Part shown: one piece after another, positions 22,192-30,438 of the stretch | Position numbering within the stretch: the first letter of the stretch is position 1 | Layout of the letters: each line of letters opens with the position of its first letter | DNA from: DASSCW01 sp036556325 | Lineage (GTDB): Bacteria; Chloroflexota; Limnocylindria; QHBO01 | Direction: 5' to 3' | NCBI GenBank assembly: GCA_036556325.1 | Contig: DATBJR010000144.1 | Location: 1-34,111, forward strand | DNA: 34,111 nucleotides | Made by a program: the position numbers and the translations under genes | Notes under the pieces: model-generated | Database searches by the model: none | The model's input: the letters and a program-made list of their open reading frames with translations, nothing else | What the model was told of the DNA's origin: nothing

Positions 22192-23472
22192 ATGAGCGCC
22201 ACCATCCTGGACGACCTGCGTTGGCGCGGCCTGCTGGCCATGAGCACCGATGAGGCCGCCCTGCGAACCGCGCTCGCGTCGGGGCCCATCACGTTCTACT
22301 GCGGCTTCGATCCCTCGGCCCCATCGCTGCACTTCGGCAACCTGGTCCAGCTCATCACCATGCGTCGCCTGCACGACGCCGGGCACCATGCCATCTGCGT
22401 CGTTGGCGGCTCGACCGGGCTCATCGGGGACCCGAGCGGCAAGTCCGCCGAGCGGGTGCTCAACGAGGTCGACGTCGTGGCGGACTGGGTCGAGCGCATT
22501 CGTGCCCAGGTGACCAATCTCCTGCCGATGGAGGGTGACAACCCGACGCGGATCGTGAACAACCTGGACTGGACGCGGGATGTCAGCGCCATCACCTTCC
22601 TGCGCGACATCGGGAAGCATTTCAGCGTCGCCCGCATGCTGGCCAAGGAGGCGGTCAGCGCGCGCATGAGCGACGAGGGGATCAGCTACACCGAGTTCAG
22701 TTACCAGATCCTGCAGGCCTTCGACTACCTGCAGCTCTATCGGCGCTACGGGACGACCCTCCAGACCGGCGGCTCCGATCAGTGGGGCAACCTGACGGCC
22801 GGAGTGGACCTGATCCGGCGCGCCGAAGGCGCATCGGTCCATGCGCTGGCAACGCCGCTGATCACCCGGGCGGATGGCACGAAGTACGGCAAGACCGAGT
22901 CCGGGGCCCTGTGGCTGGACCCCGCCATGACCTCGCCATACGCCTTCTACCAGTACTTCCTGAACCAGGCCGATGCGGACGTGGGGGCCCTGCTGCGCAC
23001 GTTCAGCTTCCGCTCACGCGTGGAGATCGAGGAGCTAGAGCGCGCGACCGTCGAGCATCCGGAAGAGCGCCGCGCGCAGCAGGTGCTGGCCTCCGAGCTC
23101 ACCGCGCTGCTCCACGGCCCGGCCGCGGCCGAGCGGGCGGTTGCCGCCAGCCAGGCGATCTTCGGGCAGGGTGAGCTGCGGGAGCTCGACGCGGCAGCCC
23201 TGGAAAGTGCCGCCGCCGCGCTGCCGACCGCGACGATCGAGGGCGCGCTGCCATCGATCACGGACCTGCTGGTGAGCGCCGGCCTGGCGCGCAGCCGGTC
23301 CGATGCGCGGCGAATCATCACGGAGGGCGGCGCCTACCTGAACAACGCCCGCTGCAGCGATCCGGAGCACGTGCCCACGGCCGGCGACCTGCTGGCCGGC
23401 CGCTGGCTCGTCCTGCGGCGCGGCAAGCGGAACGTGGCCATGGTCGAGGTCGAACGTCTGCCCAGAGCGTGA
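22192..23472 (+). CDS. tyrS: Tyrosine--tRNA ligase
   Basis: Class I synthetase charging tRNA-Tyr; 426 aa. The HIGH-type motif is LHFGN (in PSLHFGNLVQL), the KMSKS-type motif is KYGKT (in GTKYGKTESGALWL), and the tyrosine pocket YCGFDPSAPS and QILQAFDYLQL are typical of bacterial TyrRS. A C-terminal S4 RNA-binding domain (about 355-426) is present (SITDLLVSAGLARSRSDARR). No T-box leader precedes it; the -10 box lies 9 nt from the ATG. Confidence 0.97.
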   Translation: MSATILDDLRWRGLLAMSTDEAALRTALASGPITFYCGFDPSAPSLHFGNLVQLITMRRLHDAGHHAICVVGGSTGLIGDPSGKSAERVLNEVDVVADWVERIRAQVTNLLPMEGDNPTRIVNNLDWTRDVSAITFLRDIGKHFSVARMLAKEAVSARMSDEGISYTEFSYQILQAFDYLQLYRRYGTTLQTGGSDQWGNLTAGVDLIRRAEGASVHALATPLITRADGTKYGKTESGALWLDPAMTSPYAFYQYFLNQADADVGALLRTFSFRSRVEIEELERATVEHPEERRAQQVLASELTALLHGPAAAERAVAASQAIFGQGELRELDAAALESAAAALPTATIEGALPSITDLLVSAGLARSRSDARRIITEGGAYLNNARCSDPEHVPTAGDLLAGRWLVLRRGKRNVAMVEVERLPRA

Positions 23473-23763
23473 CGCGCGGCAGCGCCGGCAGGCCCACAGT
23501 CAGCGCGAAGCCCACGACTCGCGATCCGCGCATGGACGGAGCGCAAGGCAAGAACCGGCGCGATTCAACCACCGACGCGCCGCGGTTCCACGCTCAGCGC
23601 GCCACGTCCCACCGGCGGGGAGCACCGTTCGCGTTCCTGGAGGTGCCGTGGTTGCGCCGGTGGCGATTCGCGGCCGCCGCCTGGCGTCTCCGCCGCGATA
23701 ACGCGCTCCGCCTGCGCACGCGACAAGATGCGCTCCCAGGTGCCCTGAACCGCGGGCGACGGG
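23473..23763. other. 291-bp gap between convergent tyrS and EF-G2 genes with two inverted repeats
   Basis: No credible gene is seen. Two perfect inverted repeats stand out: CGGCGCG (23556-23562) with CGCGCCG (23576-23582), and CCACCGGCG (23609-23617) with CGCCGGTGG (23655-23663). The second has a nested GCACC/GGTGC pair (23622-23626 with 23642-23646). They could act as terminators for both genes or belong to a structured RNA. A plus-strand open frame from 23469 is Arg-rich, overlaps EF-G2 and is probably chance. Confidence 0.5.
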
Positions 23764-25839
23764 CTAGTGCTTCTCCCCGGCGCCGACCTTCGAGGCGTGC
23801 TCGGCGATCACCTTCTCTGCCACGTTGTGCGGCACCTCGGCGTAGTGGTCGAGCTTCCAGCTGAACGTGCCGCGACCCTGGGTGATGGAGCGCAGCTCGG
23901 TCGCGTAGTGGAACATCTCGGCCTGGGGGACCTGCGCGCGGAGCTGCTGCTTCCCGTCGTTCTGGTCCATCCCCAGCACGTGCCCACGCTTGGCGGTGAT
24001 CTGGCCCATGACGTCGCCCATGTACTCGTCGGGGACACTGACCTCGACTTCCAACACCGGCTCCAGCAGCACGGGATTTGCCTCCGGGAAGGCCCGCTTC
24101 AGCGCCTGCGATGCGGCCACCTTGAAGGCCATCTCCGATGAGTCGACGGTGTGGTAGCTGCCATCGACCAGGGTGGCCTTCATGTCGACCACCGGAAAGC
24201 CGGCGAGCACTCCCTCGGCCATTGCCTCCCGCAGGCCCTTCTCCACGGCCGGGATGTACTGCTTCGGCACCACGCCACCCACGATGCGGTCGCCGAACTC
24301 GAAGCCGGAGCCCGACTCGAGCGGCTCGAACTCGATCACCACGTGCCCGAATTGGCCGTGGCCACCGGTCTGGCGCTTGAAGCGGTTGTCGATCTTGGTC
24401 GGCTTGCGAATGGTTTCCCGATACGGGACCTGGGGCGTGCCCGTCTTCACCGCCGCACCGAACTTGCGCTTCAGCCGATCGACGATGACGTCGACGTGCG
24501 CGTCGCCCATGGCAGTGAGGATCGTCTCGCCGGTCGCCTCCTCGCGGGTCACTCGCATGCCCGGCTCTTCCTCCAGCATGCGCTGCAGAGCCTGGCCGAG
24601 CTTGTCGAGGTCCGCCTTCGACTCTGGCTCGATGCTGACCTGCAGGGTGGGTGCGGTGAAGGTCGGCTTCGGCAGCTCCACCGCGTGGGCGCGGTCGGCG
24701 ACCAGCGTGTCGCCGATCTGGGTGCTGGTCAGCTTGGCCACGGCGGCGATATCGCCGGGGCCGGCGCTGGGCAGGTTCTCCTGGTCCTTTCCCATGAGGC
24801 CCAGGATGTTGCCGATGCGCTCCTCCTCGCGCCGCGACGCGTTCCACAGGTGGTCCTGCGGCCGCAGCGTGCCGGAGATGACGCGGAAGAACGTCAGCCG
24901 GCCGACGAACGGGTCCGCCGTGACCTTGAAGACCTGCGCCACGAACGGGGCAGACGGGTCGGGCACGAGCTCCTTGCCGTCCGTCGTCGTCCGGTCACCC
25001 ACCTCGGCCGCCGACGGGACGTGCTTGGCGATCATGTTCGTCAGCTCCCGCACGCCGATGTTCTTGAGCGCGCTGCCGACGAAAACCGGGACCACGCTGC
25101 CTTCGCGGGTGCCCTTGTGCATGGCGGCGCCGATCTCCTCGTCGCTGATCTCCTCGCCGTCGAGGTATTTCATCATCAGCTCGTCGCTCGCCTCGGCGGC
25201 CGCCTCGACCAGCGCATCGCGGCGCGAGTGCTCGACGCCCTGCAGCTCGTCCGGGATCGGCACCTCCTTTGGGCTGCCGCCCTCGTAGACGTTGGCGTGC
25301 TCCTCGATGACGTCGATGTAGCCGCGGAAGCTTTCGGCGGAGCCGATGGGCAGGTAGACGGGCGCGATCTTCGGCCCGAAACGCGCCTTGAGCTGGTCCA
25401 GGACCGCATCGTAGTTCGCGTTCTCGCGGTCCATCTTGTTGATGAACACGAAGCGCGGAAGCTTCCGCTCCTCGGCCATGCGCCACACCGACTCGGTGCC
25501 GACTTCCACGCCGGCGCTGGCATCGACCACCACGACCGCAGCGTCGACGGCGGACAGCGCCTCGACCACGTCCGCCTGGAAGTCGGCGTACCCGGGCGTG
25601 TCGACGAGGGTGATGCGGGAACCATCGGCCTCGAGCGTGCCGATCGCCAGGTTGATGCTCTGCTTGCGCTTCTGCTCGTCGGGATCGTGGTCGAGCGTGG
25701 GCGGGCCGGCGTCCACGCTCCCCTGTCGTGCAATGGCGCCGGCGTCGAACAGCATCGCCTCGGCGAGGCTGGTCTTGCCGGCGCCACCGTGGGAGATGAG
25801 GGCGACGTTCCGGATCTTGTCAGGGGAGGTGGGCTTCAT
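23764..25839 (-). CDS. Elongation factor G-like GTPase (EF-G2 type)
   Basis: A 691-residue five-domain translational GTPase paralogue. Motifs are G1 SHGGAGKTSL, G3 DTPGYADF and G4 NKMDR. The canonical EF-G switch-I RGITI is replaced by RKQSIN, which marks the EF-G2-like group known from Thermus, actinobacteria and others. Domain II (TSTQIGDTL), the domain IV tip region (GGHGQFGHVVIEFEPL, then VDMKATLVDGSYHTVDSSEMAFKVA, here split) and domain V (RGHVLGMDQ) are all present. The cellular role of this paralogue is unsettled; it is not the main EF-G. GAGGAG lies 5 nt before the ATG. Confidence 0.9.
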   Translation of the reverse strand: MKPTSPDKIRNVALISHGGAGKTSLAEAMLFDAGAIARQGSVDAGPPTLDHDPDEQKRKQSINLAIGTLEADGSRITLVDTPGYADFQADVVEALSAVDAAVVVVDASAGVEVGTESVWRMAEERKLPRFVFINKMDRENANYDAVLDQLKARFGPKIAPVYLPIGSAESFRGYIDVIEEHANVYEGGSPKEVPIPDELQGVEHSRRDALVEAAAEASDELMMKYLDGEEISDEEIGAAMHKGTREGSVVPVFVGSALKNIGVRELTNMIAKHVPSAAEVGDRTTTDGKELVPDPSAPFVAQVFKVTADPFVGRLTFFRVISGTLRPQDHLWNASRREEERIGNILGLMGKDQENLPSAGPGDIAAVAKLTSTQIGDTLVADRAHAVELPKPTFTAPTLQVSIEPESKADLDKLGQALQRMLEEEPGMRVTREEATGETILTAMGDAHVDVIVDRLKRKFGAAVKTGTPQVPYRETIRKPTKIDNRFKRQTGGHGQFGHVVIEFEPLESGSGFEFGDRIVGGVVPKQYIPAVEKGLREAMAEGVLAGFPVVDMKATLVDGSYHTVDSSEMAFKVAASQALKRAFPEANPVLLEPVLEVEVSVPDEYMGDVMGQITAKRGHVLGMDQNDGKQQLRAQVPQAEMFHYATELRSITQGRGTFSWKLDHYAEVPHNVAEKVIAEHASKVGAGEKH

Positions 25840-25926
25840 CGGAGCTCCTCAGCAGGTCACACGTGGTGCACATGCGCCAGAGCCGATGGCCGGCTCGGCG
25901 GTGGTCGATGGCCGGGGTGGGTGGCC

Positions 25927-25932
25927 ATTATA
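25927..25932 (-). promoter_or_regulatory. Consensus -10 box of the EF-G2 gene
   Basis: TATAAT on the minus strand, the only perfect consensus -10 I found. It predicts a leader of about 80 nt to the EF-G2 ATG at 25839, which has a GAGGAG site. A GCCGGG at 18-bp spacing is the best but poor -35. Confidence 0.6.
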
Positions 25933-26045
25933 GGTAGTCGCCGGCCGCCGCCCGGCAAGGGGCAAAAGGTGCGCGGGGTATCGCCAAAGGAGCGCCTGAC
26001 GCGCATTATCGGCCCCGACGGCGGTGCAGCACTCGGAGGAGGCCG

Positions 26046-26444
26046 GTGGCGCAGCAACCGATCGAGCTGATCCTGACGCGGCAGCTGGCGAGCTACCTGT
26101 TGACCCCGATGTTCCTGGTGGGCCCGGCGGGCGAGCTGCTCTTCTACAACGAGCCGGCGGAGGGCCTGCTCGGCTACCGCTTCGACGAGGCGCTCGAGAT
26201 CCCGTTGGATGAGTGGGCGACGACCTACCAGCTGTTCAACGTCTCGACCGGTGAGCGGCTGACCGCCGAGGAGTTCCCGGTGGTGACCGCCCTCCGCGAA
26301 CGACGGCCGCACCACACCGCCCTCGTCTACCAGCGGCCGGACGGCGCCAGGCTGCCCATCGTCGTGACCAGCATCCCGCTTATCGGCGGCGGCGGCGAGC
26401 TGCTGGGCGCGGTGGCCATCTTCTGGGAAGACGGCGAGCGGTGA
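26046..26444 (+). CDS. PAS-domain sensor protein (132 aa)
   Basis: A single PAS domain with no output domain. Characteristic stretches are MFLVGPAGELLFYNEPAEGLLGY at 20-42 (here MFLVGPAGELLFYNEP then AEGLLGYRF), the RPDGARLPIVVTSIPL strand and the closing GAVAIFWED. A Shine-Dalgarno run GGAGGAGG (26035-26042) supports the GTG start. Its stop overlaps the start of the next gene by 4 bp, so the PAS protein and the metallo-hydrolase are co-translated and may work together. No cofactor-binding residue can be assigned. Confidence 0.85.
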   Translation: MAQQPIELILTRQLASYLLTPMFLVGPAGELLFYNEPAEGLLGYRFDEALEIPLDEWATTYQLFNVSTGERLTAEEFPVVTALRERRPHHTALVYQRPDGARLPIVVTSIPLIGGGGELLGAVAIFWEDGER

Positions 26445-27283
26445 GGGTCGAGGTCTGGGGGACGCGCGGCTCGCTGTCGGCGCCGGGCACCGACACCCTG
26501 CGCTACGGCGGGAACACCTCGTGCCTGCTGGTTCGGGGGTCGGAGGGGGAGTACATCGTGCTCGACGCCGGCACCGGGATTCGGCCGCTGGGGGTGGCGA
26601 TCCCGGCCGACGTGCGCCGGATTGACATCCTGGTGACGCACCTGCACATGGACCACCTGCAGGGCCTCGGCTTCTTTGCGCCCCTGTTCGACCCCGAGGT
26701 CGAGATCCACATCTGGGGCCCACCGTCGACCACCATGCCGCTCCACAGCCGCCTGAGCCGATACCTGTCGCCGCCCCTGTTCCCGGTGCGGCTGCGCGAC
26801 GTGCCACGCTTTCCCGAGCTCCATGATGCGCGGTCCTACTTCCGCATCGGCGGCATGCGGGTCCGCGCCGACCGGGTCTGCCATCCCGGCGAGACGGTGG
26901 GCTATCGGCTCACCGACCCCAACGGCTCGTGCCTGGCCTACCTGCCGGACCACGAGCCGGCGCTCGGCCATCGCCACTTCCCGGGGTCGGGCGACTGGAC
27001 GTCAGGCTTCGCGCTGGTGCGCCACGCCGATCTGCTCATCCACGACGCCCAGTACACCGACGCGGAGTATCCAGAGCATGTGGGCTGGGGCCACAGCTCG
27101 GTGGGCCAGGTGGCCGCGTTCTCGGCCATGACCGAGGTTCGCCAGCTGATGCCGTTTCACCACGATCCCGGTCACGACGACGCCCAGCTGGACGGCATGA
27201 TGGCCGAGATCGGGGAACGGGCACCATCGGTCCAGGTCCTGCCCGGTCGCGAAGGGGACAAAGTGGAGGTCGCGAACGGCTGA
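26441..27283 (+). CDS. Metallo-beta-lactamase-fold hydrolase paired with a PAS protein
   Basis: A 280-residue MBL-fold protein with the metal motif THLHMDH (H67-x-H69-x-D71-H72) and a further H in CHPGETVGYRL, D in LPDHEP and HDAQYT, consistent with a two-metal site. The opening VEVWGTRGSLSAPG and the GGNTSC motif place it in the subgroup near tRNase Z and cyclic-nucleotide phosphodiesterases; a nucleotide or phosphodiester substrate is possible but not shown. GTG start inside the PAS gene end (GTGA). Confidence 0.88.
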   Translation: MRVEVWGTRGSLSAPGTDTLRYGGNTSCLLVRGSEGEYIVLDAGTGIRPLGVAIPADVRRIDILVTHLHMDHLQGLGFFAPLFDPEVEIHIWGPPSTTMPLHSRLSRYLSPPLFPVRLRDVPRFPELHDARSYFRIGGMRVRADRVCHPGETVGYRLTDPNGSCLAYLPDHEPALGHRHFPGSGDWTSGFALVRHADLLIHDAQYTDAEYPEHVGWGHSSVGQVAAFSAMTEVRQLMPFHHDPGHDDAQLDGMMAEIGERAPSVQVLPGREGDKVEVANG

Positions 27284-27299
27284 TCGGCGTTCGCCGCGC

Positions 27300-27941
27300 T
27301 CAGCGACGCCGCAGCTGCATGCCGAGCCAGAGGTAGAACGCGGGGCTGAGGATCAGTCCCGTGACGCCGGCTGCAGCCGCAACCACCGGGTTCGTGGGCG
27401 TCAGGATGATCAACCGCCCGAGGTAGACGACGATCAGCAGCGCGCCGACCACCATGCCCAGCGTGGCAAGGCCCCCTGGCAGGACGCGGCTGCGCCGCGC
27501 CAGCGCGGCCAGCACCAGCAGGCCGAGGCCGCTGGCGCCGAAGGTCAGCAGGCCGCGTGGATCAACCGGGTTCGGCAGCTGGGCGTCGCCCAGGACATCG
27601 CTCAGCGGGGGATGGATGGCGTTCGCCAGGTCGTATCCTCCATGGGCCATCGCCCCGGCCGCGCCAATGACGACCAGCACCAACCCGAACAGGCCAACGG
27701 CGGCGTCATCCCCGGCCAGGCGCCGGAACACGGCCAGCAGCACGGCAATGCTCAGCAGCGCGCCGATCATGAGCGCCACGGAGGCGACCACGATGCCGAG
27801 CTGAGGCGCCCAACCCGCCACCACGCCGCCCAGGAAGGCGATGGAGTACACGATCCCGCCAATCCCGGCGACCAGGGCGGCGCTGCCGGCACTGCGCTCG
27901 TAGGCCCGGTCCGACCCTGCAGGCTGCTCGGGGGTCATCAC
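27300..27941 (-). CDS. Unidentified six-helix membrane protein (213 aa)
   Basis: I do not recognise the family with certainty; it resembles DUF4386-like small membrane proteins. About six hydrophobic helices are visible, for example SAALVAGIGGIVYSIAFLGG, ASVALMIGALLSIAVLLAVF, and LATLGMVVGALLIVVYLG. A loop with HPPLSDVLGDAQLPNP separates helices three and four. The start may be the first or second of two adjacent ATG codons. It is convergent with the MBL gene (16-bp gap) and divergent from yebC. No catalytic residues stand out. Confidence 0.65.
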   Translation of the reverse strand: MMTPEQPAGSDRAYERSAGSAALVAGIGGIVYSIAFLGGVVAGWAPQLGIVVASVALMIGALLSIAVLLAVFRRLAGDDAAVGLFGLVLVVIGAAGAMAHGGYDLANAIHPPLSDVLGDAQLPNPVDPRGLLTFGASGLGLLVLAALARRSRVLPGGLATLGMVVGALLIVVYLGRLIILTPTNPVVAAAAGVTGLILSPAFYLWLGMQLRRR

Positions 27942-28016
27942 GGTCGGCAGGATGCCACGCGGCCCATCCGCTCAACAAGCCCTTTTCGATCCAAGGGCGT
28001 CTCCATGCGCGCTTGG

Positions 28017-28022
28017 TAGAAT
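28017..28022 (+). promoter_or_regulatory. -10 box of the yebC gene
   Basis: TAGAAT, identical to the infC -10, about 80 nt before the yebC ATG. A leader of roughly 75 nt with an AAAGGAGG ribosome-binding site follows. No matching -35 was found. Confidence 0.5.
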
Positions 28023-28102
28023 CTCTGCCGTTCCAGCGGTTACCCGACGCCGTCCGGCTGCGCCCATCGGTCGCATCGGGCAGGCAAGGCAAAGGAGGAC
28101 CG

Positions 28103-28861
28103 ATGTCCGGCCACAGCAAGTGGTCACAGATCAAGCGACAGAAAGGCGCCAACGACGCCAAGCGTGGCGCGCTGTTCACCAAGTTGACGCGCGAGATCAT
28201 CACCGCCGCGCGGCAGGGTGGGGGAGACGTGGACGGCAACTACCGCCTGCGCATGGCGGTCGACAAGGCACGGTCCAACTCGATGCCGCAGGAGAACATC
28301 AAGCGCGCCATCGAGCGGGCCACCGGTGGCGGGGCCGATGCCGAGCAGTACGAGGAGATCACCTACGAGGGCCTGGGCCCATCGAACGTGGCGGTGATCG
28401 TGGCCACCATGACCGACAACCGGAACCGGACCGCCTCCGAGATCCGCTCGATCTTCACCAAGTCAGGCGGCTCGCTGACGCCGGTGGCGTGGCAGTTCGA
28501 GCAGCGCGGCATCATCAGCCTGCCGCTGAACGGCCAGGACCCGGACGAGGTGACGCTGGCCGCCATCGACGCCGGCGCCGCCGACGTCGGCTCGCCGGAA
28601 GGGGGAGCCATCCTGGTCACCACCGACCCGGCGGACCTCGAGCGCGTGCGTGCCGCGCTGGCGAGCGCCGGCTACGAGGCCGACTCAGCGGAGCTGTCGA
28701 TGGAGCCGACCGCGCGCGTGGAGATCGCCGACGAGAAGGGGGCGCGGGGGGTGCTGACCTTCTTGGAGCGCCTGGAGGAGCTGGACGACGTCCAGAACGT
28801 GTACGCCAACTTCGACATCCCGGACGCCCTGATGGAGCAGGTCGAGGCCTCGGTCGCCTGA
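28103..28861 (+). CDS. yebC: YebC/PmpR family protein
   Basis: A 252-residue YebC/TACO1 protein. Family members were described as transcription regulators and more recently as ribosome-associated factors relieving stalling at proline stretches. The opening MSGHSKWSQIKRQKGANDAK, the AARQGGGDVDGNYRLR segment and the YEGLGPSNVAVIVATMTDN region are diagnostic. The ATG at 28103 is chosen because AAAGGAGG (28091-28098) is 4 nt upstream and the family begins there. It precedes ruvC and ruvA, the common arrangement. Confidence 0.97.
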   Translation: MSGHSKWSQIKRQKGANDAKRGALFTKLTREIITAARQGGGDVDGNYRLRMAVDKARSNSMPQENIKRAIERATGGGADAEQYEEITYEGLGPSNVAVIVATMTDNRNRTASEIRSIFTKSGGSLTPVAWQFEQRGIISLPLNGQDPDEVTLAAIDAGAADVGSPEGGAILVTTDPADLERVRAALASAGYEADSAELSMEPTARVEIADEKGARGVLTFLERLEELDDVQNVYANFDIPDALMEQVEASVA

Positions 28862-28889
28862 CGACACCTCCTGGGCCGCGGCTGCGGCC

Positions 28890-28895
28890 TACCAT
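28890..28895 (+). promoter_or_regulatory. -10 box of ruvC, probably leaderless
   Basis: TACCAT lies 6 nt (gcgcgg) before the ruvC GTG in the 40-bp yebC-ruvC gap, with no Shine-Dalgarno sequence. Spacing matches paaA and paaB. Confidence 0.45.
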
Positions 28896-28901
28896 GCGCG
28901 G

Positions 28902-29399
28902 GTGATCTCGCTTGGCATCGATCCGGGCACGGCGACGTGTGGCTTCGGCGTCATCTCCCTGGTGGACGGTCGCTTGCGGCTGGTGGACGCGGGCGTGATC
29001 CGCACGCCGGTTGACCAGACCGATGCCTCGCGCCTGCGGCAGCTGCACGTCGCCCTGGCCGCGCTGATCGCCGAGCACCGGCCCGAGCGGGTAGGCGTCG
29101 AGCGCCTCTTCTTCCAGCGCAACGTGCAGACCGCCATGGCCGTGGGCCAGGCGCGCGGCGTGGCGCTGCTGGTGGCGGCCGAGGCACAGCTGCCGGTCGA
29201 CGAGCCCACGCCGAACGAGGTGAAGCAGGCGGTCTGCGGCAACGGCGCGGCGGACAAGCGGCAGGTGGCCTCGATGGTCGCCCGCCTGCTGGCAATCTCG
29301 CTCGACGGCGTCCCGGACGACGCGACCGATGCGCTGGCGGTGGCCATCGGCTCGGCGTACCGTGCCGCGGTGGCCGGACGCCTGGCGTCCGCGCGCTGA
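28902..29399 (+). CDS. ruvC: Holliday junction resolvase RuvC
   Basis: A 165-residue dimeric endonuclease that cuts Holliday junctions. The catalytic acidic residues are in place: D7 (SLGIDPGTATCGFG), the Glu in VGVERLFF (about E67), and the D-x2-D pair in DDATDALAVAIG near residue 140. GTG start at 28902, immediately before MISLGIDPG-type residues. ruvA follows 10 bp after the stop. ruvB is not in the window. Confidence 0.96.
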   Translation: MISLGIDPGTATCGFGVISLVDGRLRLVDAGVIRTPVDQTDASRLRQLHVALAALIAEHRPERVGVERLFFQRNVQTAMAVGQARGVALLVAAEAQLPVDEPTPNEVKQAVCGNGAADKRQVASMVARLLAISLDGVPDDATDALAVAIGSAYRAAVAGRLASAR

Positions 29400-29409
29400 T
29401 GGGCAGGCC

Positions 29410-29985
29410 ATGATCGGGTCGCTGCGCGGCCCGGTGACGCATATCGGCCCCGACTACGTCGTCGTCGAGCTGGGAGGTGTGGGCTACCGCGTCACGGTGG
29501 CGCCGAAGATCATGGCCCGCGTGCGTCCCGAGCGCGAGGCACATTTCTTCATCCACCACCTCGTGCGCGAGGACCAGCAGGCCCTGTTCGGGTTCGATTC
29601 GCCGGAGGAGCTCGGCTTCTTCGAGCTGCTGATGACCGTGAGCGGCGTCGGTCCGCGCCTCGCCCTGGCGATCGTTGGCGCGCACGCCGTCACCCGTCTG
29701 CAGCTGGCCATCGTGACCGGTGACCTCGACCTGCTGACCAGCGTGAGCGGCGTCGGCCGCAAGACCGCGCAGCGCATTGCACTCGAGCTGAAGGAGAAGA
29801 TGCACGCCGCGGGCGTGGCCGTCGGACCTGGGGACACGAGTGACTCGGACGTGGTCGCCGCCCTGGAGTCGCTCGGCTACACCGCCAGCGAGGCGCGACG
29901 GGCGGCGGGCAGCGTGGCAGGCGCGGATGGTGGGCTTGACGCGCGGATCAAGGCGGCGCTGCAGGAACTGGCGAGGTCACGCTAG
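29410..29985 (+). CDS. ruvA: Holliday junction DNA helicase subunit RuvA
   Basis: A 191-residue tetrameric junction-binding protein. The N-terminal OB domain (MIGSLRGPVTHIGPDYVVVE), the HhH repeats (LLMTVSGVGPRLALAI, and LLTSVSGVGRKTAQRI), and the C-terminal RuvB-binding domain with ALESLGYTASEARRA are all seen. ATG 29410 is chosen since the family begins MIG; the longer open frame is not supported. RuvB would be needed for branch migration and must be elsewhere. Confidence 0.96.
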   Translation: MIGSLRGPVTHIGPDYVVVELGGVGYRVTVAPKIMARVRPEREAHFFIHHLVREDQQALFGFDSPEELGFFELLMTVSGVGPRLALAIVGAHAVTRLQLAIVTGDLDLLTSVSGVGRKTAQRIALELKEKMHAAGVAVGPGDTSDSDVVAALESLGYTASEARRAAGSVAGADGGLDARIKAALQELARSR

Positions 29986-29988
29986 GCG

Positions 29989-30438
29989 GTGCTCGAGCAG
30001 CGCGAACGGTGGTCGAACCCCGACGTGGCGCGTCGCATCCTCGAGGAATTTCGGGTCTGGGCGGTGGTCGGCTGTTCGCCGGATCCGATGCGGGCCAGCC
30101 ATGGTGTCTCGCGCACGCTGATGCGGTACGGCTACGAACTGATCCCGATCTACCCGCGTGACACGGAGATCCACGGCATCCGGACGGTTCCCGACGTCGC
30201 CACCGCCGCCGCGCAGCGGCCCGTCGACAGCCCGATCGAGGTGGTCGACATCTTCCGCGCCTCGCACCGTGCCGGTGCGCACGTCGACGAGGCCATCGCC
30301 ATGGGTGCCAGGGCCGTCTGGCTGCAGCTCGGTGTGTGGGACGAGGCGGCGGCGGAGCGCGCCGACGCGGCGGGGCTGCTGGTGGTGATGGATCGCTGCC
30401 CGGCCATCGACCTGCCCACGCTGCTGCGCGGGGCGTGA
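29989..30438 (+). CDS. CoA-binding domain protein (YccU-like)
   Basis: A 149-residue single Rossmann CoA-binding domain as in the succinyl-CoA synthetase alpha N-terminus. Motifs seen are VWAVVGCSPDPMRASHGVSR, a YELIPIYPR strand, VDIFRAS, WLQLGVWDEAAA and MDRCPAID. Stand-alone members may scavenge or sense CoA; no enzyme activity is implied. GTG start 3 bp after ruvA. The stop overlaps the next gene (GTGA). Confidence 0.88.
   Translation: MLEQRERWSNPDVARRILEEFRVWAVVGCSPDPMRASHGVSRTLMRYGYELIPIYPRDTEIHGIRTVPDVATAAAQRPVDSPIEVVDIFRASHRAGAHVDEAIAMGARAVWLQLGVWDEAAAERADAAGLLVVMDRCPAIDLPTLLRGA

Noticed and set aside
23469..23864. 131-codon plus-strand frame overlapping the tyrS stop
   Set aside because: Arg/Ala/Ser-rich, runs 100 bp into the 3' end of the EF-G2 gene on the other strand, and has no recognisable motif. 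The tyrS-overlapping GTG is most likely chance.
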